From Candidatus Brachythrix odensensis (GTDB taxonomy: Bacteria; Chloroflexota; Anaerolineae; J036; Brachytrichaceae), in NCBI GenBank assembly GCA_016714465.1, contig JADKDT010000001.1, positions 124,001 to 188,000 of the forward strand: a stretch of 64,000 nucleotides of DNA. Reading direction: 5' to 3'. Numbering within the stretch: position 1 is the first letter of the stretch; each line of letters opens with the position of its first letter. The position numbers were made by a program, and so were the translations under genes. A model generated the notes under the pieces. It was not told the DNA's origin, ran no database searches, and saw nothing but the letters and a program-made list of their open reading frames with translations. Shown in pieces: positions 15,935 to 24,479 of the stretch.

Positions 15935-18251
15935 ATGAGCGCGCCGGCTGCATTTGCCGCCGCGATTGGCGGGCATCCTCTGATCGCCGATGTGCTGTGG
16001 TCGCGCGGCCATCGCGACCCGCAGGCCGCCCGCGCGTTTCTCGACCCCCATCTCTACACACCAGCGCCTCCGCTGGCTTTGCCGGGGATGGCGGAAGCGG
16101 TTGCCCGCCTGCGCGCCGCGATTCTGCGGTCCGAGCCCATCCGAGTGTGGGGCGATTTCGACGTCGATGGCCAGACTTCCACCAGCACCCTCGTGCTGGG
16201 ATTGCGGGCCCTGGGCGCCCAGGTCGACTACACCATCCCCAATCGGGTCACCCATAGCCACGGCCTCAATCGCGATGGGATCGCCCGCGCCCGCGCGGAC
16301 GGCATCGCGCTTCTGGTGACATGCGATTGCGGCGTCACTGATTTCGCCGATATCGCGTATGCGGGAGAACTTGGACTCGATCTGATCGTCACCGATCATC
16401 ACGATCTGGCGCTTGACGCCGTCGGCGCGCCGCGCCTCCCGCTCGAGGCGCTGGCCGTGGTCAACCCCAAGCGCCTGCCCCCGGAGCACCCGCTTGCCAA
16501 CCTGCCCGGCGTCGGCGTCGCGTACAAGGTGATCGAGGCTCTGACGGCCGCAGTCAACCCAATGATCTGGCCCGATCCGCTCCTCGATCTGGTCGCGCTC
16601 GGCATCGTCGCCGATGTCGCTCACCAGGCGGCTGACACCCGTTACCTGCTCCAGCGTGGGCTGGGCCGAATCCACGATAACCCCCGCCCTGGCCTGCGCG
16701 CGCTGCTTCAGATGTCCGGCCTCGACTCAGCTCAGGTCACCGCCGACGACATCGGCTTTCAGATTGGCCCGCGCTTGAATGCGGCAGGCCGACTCGACAC
16801 CGCCGAACTCGCGGTCGCGCTCCTGACCGCCGCGACGGACGCGGAGGCCCGGCCCATCGCCGAGAAGATCGAGGCCCTGAATCTCGAGCGCCGCAAATTG
16901 CAGCGATCGGTTGAGGAGAGTTCCGAACGGTTGCTCGCGGAGCACCCCGAATGGCTCGATCGGGCCGCCCTCATCATGGCCTCTCCCGAATGGCATCCCA
17001 GCGTGCTGGGTGTCGTCGCCTCGGGCTACGCCGAACGGCTGCATCGCCCGGCCATGCTCATCGCCGGCGATGAAAACGGCCCGCCCGCCGTTGTGCGGGG
17101 CTCTGCGCGTGGCGTGCATGGGTTCGATATCAACGCCGCCATCCTGGCCCAGGGCCACATGCTGTTGGCGAGCGGCGGCCACCCGCTGGCGGCCGGCTTT
17201 GCCATCCCTGCCGAGCGGATTGCCGAGTTTCGAGAGGGGATTGACGTCTGGCTGCGCGCCCATGCCCAGGTCGATCAAGCCGGCGCCGAAGCGATCGGCG
17301 AGTCTTATCCCATCGCCCTGACGGATGCGGCTGAAACGTTGTGCGCCCAGATCGAGCGCCTGGCGCCATTTGGCCCTGGAAACGAGCGGCCAATTCTGCG
17401 GGCCGCGCCGGTGCGGGTGGCCCGGATCGAGCCGCTTGGCCGCGACGGGCGCCATCAGCGGGTGTGGCTGCGCGACGAGGCTGGCGCCCTGCGGGAAATG
17501 GTGTGGTGGCGCAGCGCCGGCCAGTCTGCAATCGATGGCCCGTGCGCCGTCTACTTCACCCTGCGCCGGCACGTGTATCGCGGCCAGGAGCGCGCCCAGA
17601 TGCAGTTGGAACGCCTTGTTGCGGCGCCGGCGCTCGAACTCGCTCCGCCGGTGGACCCGCCGCCCATGTGGATGGCACCCAAATTGCCTGACTCGGCGCC
17701 AGCGGAAACCCTTGCCCTTGCGCCCGCGATTACCCTCCCGCTTCTATGCCATCGATCTGCGATCGGTCGCCGATCGGTCAGTTGCTTTGGAAAATGCGCT
17801 TGCCGAATATGGCTCGGGAGACAGTTTCATCCATGGCTTCCTGCCAGGCCGCGAGCGTGGCTCGCTTGATCCCGGACCGCACGCAGTGCTGATCGTCCTT
17901 GATGCGCCTCCGGGGCTCGCCGAGTGGGAACGCCTGGTTACTGCCGTTAAGCCTCAGCGGGTGCTGCTGCTGACCGCGCCGCCGGATGCCCTGATCGATG
18001 CGCCCGAGACCCTCGTCCGCCAGGCGCAGGGTTTTCTTAAGACCGCCCGCCTGCGCGGCGATGACTATGATGACCCGGCGCTGCTTGCCCGGATGGCAAA
18101 GCGCAGCAACCAGCGCGTCGACACAATCAAGGCCGCAATCGATGTCGCCCTGGATCGCGATCCGGCCGCGCGCGGGCGGCTGGCCTACGCGCTCGAGGAA
18201 ACGCTCGCATTTCGGCGTTACTTCCACGCGGTGCCCGGCGCTGAACTGTAG
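15935..18251 (+). CDS. recJ: Single-stranded-DNA exonuclease RecJ (frameshifted near 17730)
   Basis: RecJ is a DHH-superfamily 5'-3' exonuclease of recombination and mismatch repair. The first frame carries GDFDVDGQTST (motif I, Asp74-Gly79), TCDCGVTD (motif II), VTDHHD (DHH, 153-157), then ASPEWHPSVLGVVASGYAERL, GSARGVHGFDINAAI and ASGGHPLAAGF (DHHA1 domain) and an OB-fold. Near 17725-17740 the frame changes: the downstream frame continues with FYAIDLRSVADRSVALENALAEYGSG and about 165 more residues that look like a normal protein end, whereas the first frame degenerates and stops at 17869. A one-base indel restores about 771 residues. The extra C-terminal domain of about 170 residues goes beyond a minimal RecJ. 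It starts 4 nt after the BCCP stop. Confidence 0.88.
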
Positions 18252-18263
18252 TCGCGCATGATT

Positions 18264-18315
18264 GGCAATCTGGGCTATCCCCCGCGCGAGCGTCGGGAGA
18301 TACGCCCAGATTGCC
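18264..18315. repeat. Palindrome P5 (imperfect)
   Basis: The outer arm GGCAATCTGGGC (18264-18275) pairs perfectly with 18304-18315. The C-rich core has a bulge and two mismatches. It lies between the convergent ends of recJ and the amidohydrolase-CYTH gene, touching the stop of the latter at 18316. It looks like a decayed family member. Confidence 0.75.
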
Positions 18316-20298
18316 TCAAGCTTCCAAGGCCAGGTCGACGTATTCCTGGCGCACGATCTGATCGTCGCTGATCCCGAACTTCGCCAGCGCGTCGGAGATG
18401 ACCCCGGCCTTGCGTTCGGCATCGCGCCGGCTCCAGGTGCGGCTTTTGAGCTCGATGTAGTAGCCATCGCGCTTCGGGTTGGTGACCCGATCGACGTTGA
18501 GGAAGAGCTCCTCGTCCTGGAAGATCAGTTCCCAGCGCAGGCGATCCTTCTCAATGGCCACCTCGCGCGCGGGTTTGAAATACTCGCGGTAGAAGCGCAG
18601 GCTGCGGTCGGCCGGCGCGATAAAGCGCGAACGCGACAGCAGGATCGAATGTGAGAACTCGCGATCCTTCTTGCCGCCCACCAAGGTCAGCCGATAGCGG
18701 TTGCTCATCGGTTTGCCGTTCTCGTCCATTCGCTCGTCTTCGCGATAGCGCAGGCGGCTCTCATCGTCGTCAAAATAGAAGTAGGTGTCGTACTGCTGAT
18801 ACCGCACATGCCGGACGATGGTGAAATCGGCCGTCTTGAGCGAGGCGATGATCGAAGCCGGATCGGCCACGTGGGCCTTGACTTGCACCTCAAAGCTCTC
18901 CTCCTGTTGCACGCCGCCGATCGCCGCCAGTTTGCGCAGCACATCGCCCTCGCGCTCGCCCAGGAACGTGGCGATGCGCGCGCCCATCGCGTTCGCCTCG
19001 GCCCGGATCCGCCCTTCATCCAGGGTCAGCAGGGCCCGCTCGCGCATGATGGCCTTGCCATTCACAAATACGTCGCGCACATCGGTCGACTTGGTCGCGT
19101 AGACGAGCTGGGTGTAGACCGCCTCTGGGTTGGCCGGGCCGGCATACAGCGGCGAATTGTGCAGGCGCTGAAAATCAACGACGATGACATCAGCGCGTTT
19201 ACCGGTCTCGAGCGAGCCGGTGAGATCCCCGATGTGGCAGGTTTGCGCGCCGCCCAGCGTCGCCATCTGCACCGCGGTTCGAGCTGGCACGCTCACCGGG
19301 TTGCGCGTGCTGCCCTTGGCCAGCAGCGCCACCAGCCGCATCTCCTCGAAGTGATCGAGGTCGTTGTTGCTGGCCGGCCCGTCCGTGCCAATTCCGACCG
19401 TTACCCCGATCTCGAGCATCTTGTCCACGTTGGCGATCCCGCTCGCCAGCTTGAGGTTGGCTGACGGGTTGTGGCTGATCGTCGCGCCGGCATTCTTCAG
19501 CGTCCGCATTTCGCCGGCGTCGATCCACACGCAATGCGCGCAGATCACCTTGGCCTCGAGCACGCCGTTCTTCTTGATCCAGTTCACCACCGGCATGCCA
19601 TGGTCGCGCCGGCAATCGATGACTTCCTGTTCGGTCTCGCTGATGTGAATGTGCAGCGGCACATCGTGCTTCTCGGCGATCTCGGCGCACTGCCGCATCA
19701 GCGGTCCGCTGCATGTGTAGGGCGCGTGCGGGGCGATCACCGGCACGATCAGGGGGTGGCCCTTCCACTTCTCGATAAAGCGCTCCGCCCGTTCCAGGCC
19801 ATCGTCGGGCGATGGGCTGTCCGGCGTTGGGAATTGCATGACCGACTGGCTGCACAACGCTCGCATGCCCGCATTGGCGAGGGTATCCGCGATGTCGTCC
19901 TCGAAATAGTACATGTCGTTGACGCAGGTCACGCCGCTGCGGATCATTTCGGCCGCGGCGAGCTGCGCGCCCAGGCGGACAAACTCGGGCGACACGAATT
20001 TTTGCTCGGCTGGCAGCATGTAGCCATACAGCCACACGTCGAGACGCAGATCGTCGGCCAGGCCGCGCAGCAGGGTCATGGGCACATGCGTATGGCAGTT
20101 GATCAGGCCGGGCATGATCACGCATCCGGCGCAGTCGACGGTTTCGGCGGCGGCGTAGCGGGACTGAATGTCGGAGCTCGCGCCCACGGCTACGATGCGA
20201 TCGCCTGAAATGGCGACGGCGCCGTCCGGGTATTGCGAAAAGGCGCCGTCGATGGTGATGACGAGTCCGTGGGTGAGGATGAGGTCTGCGCGTTCCAT
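18316..20298 (-). CDS. Amidohydrolase (MTA/SAH deaminase-like) fused to a CYTH domain
   Basis: Residues 1-445 of this 660-residue protein form an amidohydrolase of the 5-methylthioadenosine/S-adenosylhomocysteine deaminase type. Metal ligands are in GLINCHTHVPM (His69, His71), HIHISETEQEV and GIGTDGPASNND, and the gating region HAPYTCS is also present. From about residue 470 to the end lies a CYTH (adenylate cyclase IV/thiamine triphosphatase) tunnel fold: FEVQVKAHV (a variant of ExExK with Gln), QQYDTYFYFDDDE, RLRYRED, YRLTLVGGKK and ELKSRTWSRRDAE. The two domains read through in one frame without a gap. The start at 20298 is preceded by TATAAA at 6 nt. Both domains act on adenine nucleotides or polyphosphates in known relatives; a joint substrate is inference. 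Confidence 0.88.
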   Translation of the reverse strand: MERADLILTHGLVITIDGAFSQYPDGAVAISGDRIVAVGASSDIQSRYAAAETVDCAGCVIMPGLINCHTHVPMTLLRGLADDLRLDVWLYGYMLPAEQKFVSPEFVRLGAQLAAAEMIRSGVTCVNDMYYFEDDIADTLANAGMRALCSQSVMQFPTPDSPSPDDGLERAERFIEKWKGHPLIVPVIAPHAPYTCSGPLMRQCAEIAEKHDVPLHIHISETEQEVIDCRRDHGMPVVNWIKKNGVLEAKVICAHCVWIDAGEMRTLKNAGATISHNPSANLKLASGIANVDKMLEIGVTVGIGTDGPASNNDLDHFEEMRLVALLAKGSTRNPVSVPARTAVQMATLGGAQTCHIGDLTGSLETGKRADVIVVDFQRLHNSPLYAGPANPEAVYTQLVYATKSTDVRDVFVNGKAIMRERALLTLDEGRIRAEANAMGARIATFLGEREGDVLRKLAAIGGVQQEESFEVQVKAHVADPASIIASLKTADFTIVRHVRYQQYDTYFYFDDDESRLRYREDERMDENGKPMSNRYRLTLVGGKKDREFSHSILLSRSRFIAPADRSLRFYREYFKPAREVAIEKDRLRWELIFQDEELFLNVDRVTNPKRDGYYIELKSRTWSRRDAERKAGVISDALAKFGISDDQIVRQEYVDLALEA

Positions 20299-20363
20299 GG
20301 CAGATTTATAGCACACCCGTTCCTCAAATTTCGACCAAACCCGCGTTTGGGAGGGTTTTGGCG

Positions 20364-20391
20364 TTGACTTTCCATCAAGCCGCCATACAAT
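20364..20391 (+). promoter_or_regulatory. Sigma-70-type promoter of the ATP-grasp cluster
   Basis: TTGACT (20364-20369), 16-nt spacer, TACAAT (20386-20391). Transcription would begin near 20398, just before an ATG TCC TAA mini-ORF at 20402 and the palindrome P6. The first real start is 20520. Confidence 0.7.
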
Positions 20392-20420
20392 CCCGACTCA
20401 TATGTCCTAACAAAACCAAT

Positions 20421-20480
20421 CTTCGGAGGCGACATCCCCCGCCCCGGCGGACGCCAGGGCGGGGGATGTCGCCTTCGAAG
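20421..20480. repeat. Palindrome P6 in the leader of the ATP-grasp cluster
   Basis: A 29-bp stem (20421-20449 with 20452-20480) with one C/A mismatch and one G-T pair; core CCCCCGCCCCGGCG. It lies between the promoter at 20364-20391 and the ATG at 20520, so the transcript would carry the hairpin in its 5' leader. It also lies between divergent gene starts. Confidence 0.9.
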
Positions 20481-20519
20481 AAGGTTCTGTTGGTGGCTCT
20501 TGGCATACACACTGCAATC

Positions 20520-21554
20520 ATGGCATTCAAACGTACTTTCAAAGTCGCTCTGCTCGTCAACCTCGCCCGGAATGCGCCTGAATCTATCCGCGCCCGGGAA
20601 AATGCCCCCGCGGACGCGCTGGCCGATCTGGACTCGGAAAAGACCGGGCAGTCGTATGCCGACGCGCTGCGCTCGCGCGGGCACGAGGTCCTCGTCAAGG
20701 AGGGCGGTCCCGATCTCGCCGCCTGGCTGGCCGAGCACAAGCCCGACATTTGCCTGAACACCTGCGAAGGATTCGTCGGCGACAGCCGCGAAGCCCAGGT
20801 GCCCGCCCTGCTCGAGATGATCGGTAATATCCGCTATACAGGCCCGGGTCCGCTCTCCGCCGCCCTTACGCAGGACAAGCCGCTGACCAAGCAGGTCCTG
20901 CACTATCACGGTCTGCCCACCCCGATCTTTCAGGTGTTCAAAACACCGGGCGATGCCATCCGCGCCGATTTCCGCTATCCGCTGTTTGTCAAGCCAAAGC
21001 ACGAGGGCACGGGCATGGGAGTCAAGGCCGACAGCGTTGTCCACAACCGCAAGCAGTTGCGCGAGCGCGTGGAGTGGGTACTCAAGGCCTACGATCAGCC
21101 CGCCCTGGTCGAGACCTTTGTCGATGGCAAGGACATCACCTGCGGGCTCACCGGCAACGCCGAGGATGTCCATTTCTTTCCCATCACCGAGGTCGATTTC
21201 AGCGGCTACCCGCCCGAGCTTGGCGCCGTCTACGGCAGCCTGCACAAGGTTGAATACGACGATGACTACCGGAACAAGTGCCCGGCTCCGCTCGACAACT
21301 ATCGCCCCGGGCTGAGCGATCAAATCCGTGAACTCACCCACGAGGTGTTTCTGTGCACGGGCAGCCGCGACTACGCCCGGGTTGATTTCCGCCTTGACGC
21401 CAATCACAACCCGTTCATCCTCGAGATCAATGGACTGCCCGGGATCGCGCCGAACAGCGATCTCACCCTCATGGCAAAAGCCGAGGGGCTCACCCATGTC
21501 GATCTCGTCAATATGGTCCTTGACGCCGGCCTCAAACGTTACGGGATGATCTGA
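20520..21554 (+). CDS. D-Ala-D-Ala-ligase-like ATP-grasp protein 1
   Basis: This 344-residue ATP-grasp ligase resembles D-alanine-D-alanine ligase, an enzyme joining a carboxylate to an amine through an acyl-phosphate. Seen motifs: CLNTCEGFVGDSREAQVPALLE (N-terminal substrate domain), TGPGPLSAALTQDKPLTKQVL, the ATP-binding lysine region LFVKPKHEGTGMGVK, and the C-terminal DYARVDFRLD...FILEINGLPGIAPNS, which matches the ExNxxPG Mg-ATP signature. The start at 20520 begins MAFKRTFKVALLVNLA; the longer frame to 20358 would translate the palindrome. The second ATP-grasp gene starts 4 nt after its stop. It may act outside peptidoglycan synthesis, as no mur gene is nearby. Confidence 0.85.
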   Translation: MAFKRTFKVALLVNLARNAPESIRARENAPADALADLDSEKTGQSYADALRSRGHEVLVKEGGPDLAAWLAEHKPDICLNTCEGFVGDSREAQVPALLEMIGNIRYTGPGPLSAALTQDKPLTKQVLHYHGLPTPIFQVFKTPGDAIRADFRYPLFVKPKHEGTGMGVKADSVVHNRKQLRERVEWVLKAYDQPALVETFVDGKDITCGLTGNAEDVHFFPITEVDFSGYPPELGAVYGSLHKVEYDDDYRNKCPAPLDNYRPGLSDQIRELTHEVFLCTGSRDYARVDFRLDANHNPFILEINGLPGIAPNSDLTLMAKAEGLTHVDLVNMVLDAGLKRYGMI

Positions 21555-21558
21555 CATC

Positions 21559-23064
21559 GTGAATCGCCTCCCCGTCCTCATCCTCTACGGCATTGACACC
21601 AGGATTCACCCCTGGGAGGTCACCGATACCCACGCCCTGGTCGCCCGCGCGGAAGCGGCGCTGATCGAATTGGGCTGGAACGTGCTGCGGGTCGAAGTCA
21701 ATCATGACCTCGAGTCCGCTCTGAAGCCTTACCTGCCCGGTGAATGGGTGGTCTTGAACCTGTGCGAGGGTTCCCCTGGCCAGCCCTTCTACTACGCGGC
21801 GGCGGCAGATTACCTCGAGACGCGCGGTTACATCTATACGGGTTCGACCAGTCAGGCCCTCGATGAGACGCAGTACAAGGATTCGATGAAGCGCCTGTTT
21901 GATGCGCATCAGGTCCCGACGCCCCAATGGAAGGAAGTCGAGCGCGCCGAGGATGCCGCCTTTAGCGTCTATCCCGCGATCATCAAGCCCGCCGCCGAGC
22001 ACTGCTCGTATGGCATCACCCGCCACTCGGTGGTTCTCAATGACGCCGAGGCGCGCGCGCAGGCCGCGAATGTAATCGCCGAGTTCAAGGAACCCATCGT
22101 CATCGAGGAATTTCTCGACAGCGCCGAGTACAACGTGTCGGTCTGGGGAAATGGCGAGGCGCATGTGCTGGGTATCTCGACCATGACCTACGATGCGTTC
22201 CCGGATATTCATGACCGGCTGTGCACCTTTGATGCCAAATGGACACCCGGTTCGGCGGCGTATCGCAAGATCCCCGCCATCTGCCCCGCGCCGGTGTCGG
22301 CTGAGCTCAAGGCCGAGATCGAGCGCGTCGCCATCGCCGCATACAAGGCGGGCGGCGCGCGCGACTACGGGCGGGTGGATATGCGCCTGAATCGGCTGGG
22401 CCAGCCGCTGGCCTATGACGTCAACGCCAATTGCGACGTCAGTGATTCCGGCGGGTTCGCCATCGCCGCATATGCCGCTGGTCTGAGCTATGGCGAGATG
22501 CTCGAGCGCATTCTCTTGTTTGCGCTGCGCCGGCATGCCGGCGTCGAAGCAAGCCCGGTGGCCGGACGGGTTGTGGTGCGCCCCAGTGTTGAAGGCGATC
22601 GCGCGCGCATCGGCGAGATCCTGCTCAACTCGGGACTTTTTCACGAGATTGATGTTGTCACGGTCGATGAGATGTTCGCCCAGACCTATGCCAAGCCGTT
22701 AACCCGCGACAGCTATCGTTTTCTTTCGTGCTGGGAGCACCTGGAAAACAGCGCGCCGGCGCGCATGGTCGGCTTCGCCTGCTTTGGGTTGGAGTCGCTC
22801 ACCCAGGACACCTGGGATCTCTTCTGGGTGTGCGCGCTGCCATCGTCGCGTGGCCGTGGTGTTGGCGCGGCGCTGTTGCGCGAGGCTGTTGACGTCGCAA
22901 CGCGTGAAGAAGGGCGGTTGATGGTGATCTACACCTCATCGACCGCGCCATACGCGCCCGCCCGACGGCTGTATGAGTCGCAAGGCTTCACTCGCGCCGC
23001 CGTCATCGAGGGCTACTACGCCGATGGCGACGACCTCAACATTTTTTCGCGCCGCCTTCGCTGA
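21559..23064 (+). CDS. ATP-grasp protein 2 fused to GNAT acetyltransferase
   Basis: The GTG start at 21559 follows the previous stop by 4 nt, so translation is probably coupled. Residues 1-335 are a D-Ala-D-Ala-ligase-like ATP-grasp: LNLCEGSPGQPFYYAAAADYLE, GSTSQALDETQYKDSMKRL, AIIKPAAEHCSYGI, and RDYGRVDMRL...AYDVNANCDVSDSGGF, in which the usual ExNxxPG is altered to VNANCDV. Residues 345-501 are a GNAT acyl-CoA N-acyltransferase with the acyl-CoA loop SSRGRGVGAALLREAV and the late strand RLYESQGFTRAAVIEGYY. The fusion suggests an amide-bond ligation followed by N-acylation of the same molecule, perhaps a small peptide or amino-acid conjugate. This is inference. Confidence 0.85.
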   Translation: MNRLPVLILYGIDTRIHPWEVTDTHALVARAEAALIELGWNVLRVEVNHDLESALKPYLPGEWVVLNLCEGSPGQPFYYAAAADYLETRGYIYTGSTSQALDETQYKDSMKRLFDAHQVPTPQWKEVERAEDAAFSVYPAIIKPAAEHCSYGITRHSVVLNDAEARAQAANVIAEFKEPIVIEEFLDSAEYNVSVWGNGEAHVLGISTMTYDAFPDIHDRLCTFDAKWTPGSAAYRKIPAICPAPVSAELKAEIERVAIAAYKAGGARDYGRVDMRLNRLGQPLAYDVNANCDVSDSGGFAIAAYAAGLSYGEMLERILLFALRRHAGVEASPVAGRVVVRPSVEGDRARIGEILLNSGLFHEIDVVTVDEMFAQTYAKPLTRDSYRFLSCWEHLENSAPARMVGFACFGLESLTQDTWDLFWVCALPSSRGRGVGAALLREAVDVATREEGRLMVIYTSSTAPYAPARRLYESQGFTRAAVIEGYYADGDDLNIFSRRLR

Positions 23065-23099
23065 ACCGTAATCCCGCGCGGCGTTTGCCAACAATGACT

Positions 23100-23146
23100 G
23101 GCGAAATCACAATGCCCGCGCGAAGCGCGGGCATTGTGATTTCGCC
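23100..23146. repeat. Palindrome P7 (22-bp perfect stem, loop gaa)
   Basis: Arms 23100-23121 and 23125-23146 pair perfectly; core GCCCGCGC. The outer half GAAATCACAA is shared with P9 at 26541-26550. It lies between the second and third ATP-grasp genes, 36 nt after the former's stop. Confidence 0.95.
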
Positions 23147-23245
23147 GAAGATCTTTTTCGGATGGCTTCCGGGCAAATAGGCGGCGTCATCGGCCGGAAA
23201 AGACTCATCTCAGGATTTTTAAGGCGATTTAAGGTGACAAAAGCA

Positions 23246-23274
23246 TTGACGAACCGCGGATTAAGACGCACAAT
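23246..23274 (+). promoter_or_regulatory. Sigma-70-type promoter of the third ATP-grasp gene
   Basis: TTGACG (23246-23251), 17-nt spacer, CACAAT (23269-23274), 22 nt before the ATG at 23297. The third gene therefore seems to have its own promoter, downstream of P7. Confidence 0.6.
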
Positions 23275-23296
23275 AAGAGCTTGATCAAAGGTAAAG

Positions 23297-24367
23297 ATGA
23301 TGCGAACAGATAAAGCGCCAGTCATTGTGCTCTTCAATTACTACAAGTCGCGCACTCAGGAAGAGCTTGAGTACGGCGCGCGCCAGACCCAGGAGATGCT
23401 CGATGGACTGCATGCGCTCGGGCACAGGGCAGTCGCCGTCGAGTTTTGGAATGACATCCGCCCCGGCCTGGCAAAGTACGATCCCAACGAGTGGATCATC
23501 TTCAACTGGGTCGAGGCGATCGAGGATGAGACCGCTGGCGATGCGCGCGTGTGCGAAGAGCTCGATGAGATGGGCTTCACCTATACCGGCAACCCTCCCG
23601 CAACGCTGCGCCTGTCGATTGAGAAGGGCCACGTCAAGCGCATGCTTGATCGCTGGCATATTCCAACCCCCGAGGGCCGCGACTTCTTGTCGCCCGCCGA
23701 TGTGACGGAGTGGAAGCACTTCCCGGCCATCGTCAAGCCCATCGCGCAGCATTGTTCGGCCGCTGTTACACGCGATGCCGTCGTGCACTCGGTGGAGGCG
23801 CTGCGCGCCAGAGTCGCTCACATCGCCGAAGCCTTCAATGAGGGATCGATCGTCGAGCGTTTCATCGCCGGGCGCGAGATCAACGTTGGAATCTGGGGCA
23901 ATGGCCGCCCGCGCGTGCTGCCGCTTCGCGAGATCGACTTCTCAGCGATCCCGGATCCCCTTCATCAGATGGTGACGTGGGACAGCAAGTGGACGCCCAA
24001 CAGCCTGGAGTGGAACACCACCCCGGTCAATGAGCAGCCCGTCGTCAGCGACGCGCTTCGGGCGGAGATCGAAGACATCGCCCTGCGCACGTATCGCGCC
24101 TTCGGCTGCCGCGACTATGCCCGGGTCGACCTGCGCATCGAGACGGACGCTCAGGGCGTCGAGCGCCCGTACGTCGTCGATGTCAATCCCAATCCCGACA
24201 TCACCTCCGATGGCGGTTTCGCCGGTGGTTGCCGCGCCGCGGGCTTCTCCTACGGCGAAGCGATCAGCAATATCGTCGGCATGGCCGTCGCCCGGCGCAA
24301 TCGCCGCAACGCGCTGATGGCCACCTTGTCGCAGCGCCGGGTCAGCCGGGTCGCGGTTCCGGCCTGA
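23297..24367 (+). CDS. D-Ala-D-Ala-ligase-like ATP-grasp protein 3
   Basis: This 356-residue ATP-grasp protein is closer to the ligase half of the second gene than to the first. It shows IFNWVEAIEDETAGDARVCEEL (substrate domain), TGNPPATLRLSIEKGHVKRML, the nucleotide-binding AIVKPIAQHCSAAV, and a C-terminal Mg-ATP site RDYARVDLRIE...VVDVNPNPDITSDGGF. The PG of classical D-Ala-D-Ala ligases is again missing. The tail is Arg-rich. Two adjacent ATGs (23297 and 23300) are possible. It is followed by a strong intrinsic terminator, closing the three-gene ATP-grasp cluster. Likely an amide or peptide-bond-forming ligase; the substrate is unknown. Confidence 0.85.
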   Translation: MMRTDKAPVIVLFNYYKSRTQEELEYGARQTQEMLDGLHALGHRAVAVEFWNDIRPGLAKYDPNEWIIFNWVEAIEDETAGDARVCEELDEMGFTYTGNPPATLRLSIEKGHVKRMLDRWHIPTPEGRDFLSPADVTEWKHFPAIVKPIAQHCSAAVTRDAVVHSVEALRARVAHIAEAFNEGSIVERFIAGREINVGIWGNGRPRVLPLREIDFSAIPDPLHQMVTWDSKWTPNSLEWNTTPVNEQPVVSDALRAEIEDIALRTYRAFGCRDYARVDLRIETDAQGVERPYVVDVNPNPDITSDGGFAGGCRAAGFSYGEAISNIVGMAVARRNRRNALMATLSQRRVSRVAVPA

Positions 24368-24391
24368 TCGGTAACTGCGCTTATTGAAAAT

Positions 24392-24427
24392 GCCCCCGCC
24401 CGGCACTCGCCGGGCGGGGGCTTTTTT
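24392..24427 (+). terminator. Rho-independent terminator
   Basis: A 13-bp GC-only stem (24392-24404 with 24409-24421), loop actc, preceded by an A-run and followed directly by six T (24422-24427). It ends the ATP-grasp cluster. Its canonical form contrasts with the T-poor palindromes elsewhere. Confidence 0.95.
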
Positions 24428-24464
24428 GTCAAGCTGTTTTCCATTCCGCGACATTTCGCGGGCC

Positions 24465-24470
24465 GATAAT
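24465..24470 (+). promoter_or_regulatory. Candidate -10 box (GATAAT) of the GrdB-like gene
   Basis: GATAAT ends 9 nt before the ATG at 24480, matching the leaderless spacing used by other genes here. This favours 24480 over the ATG at 24486. Confidence 0.5.
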
Positions 24471-24479
24471 CAAAAGGCC

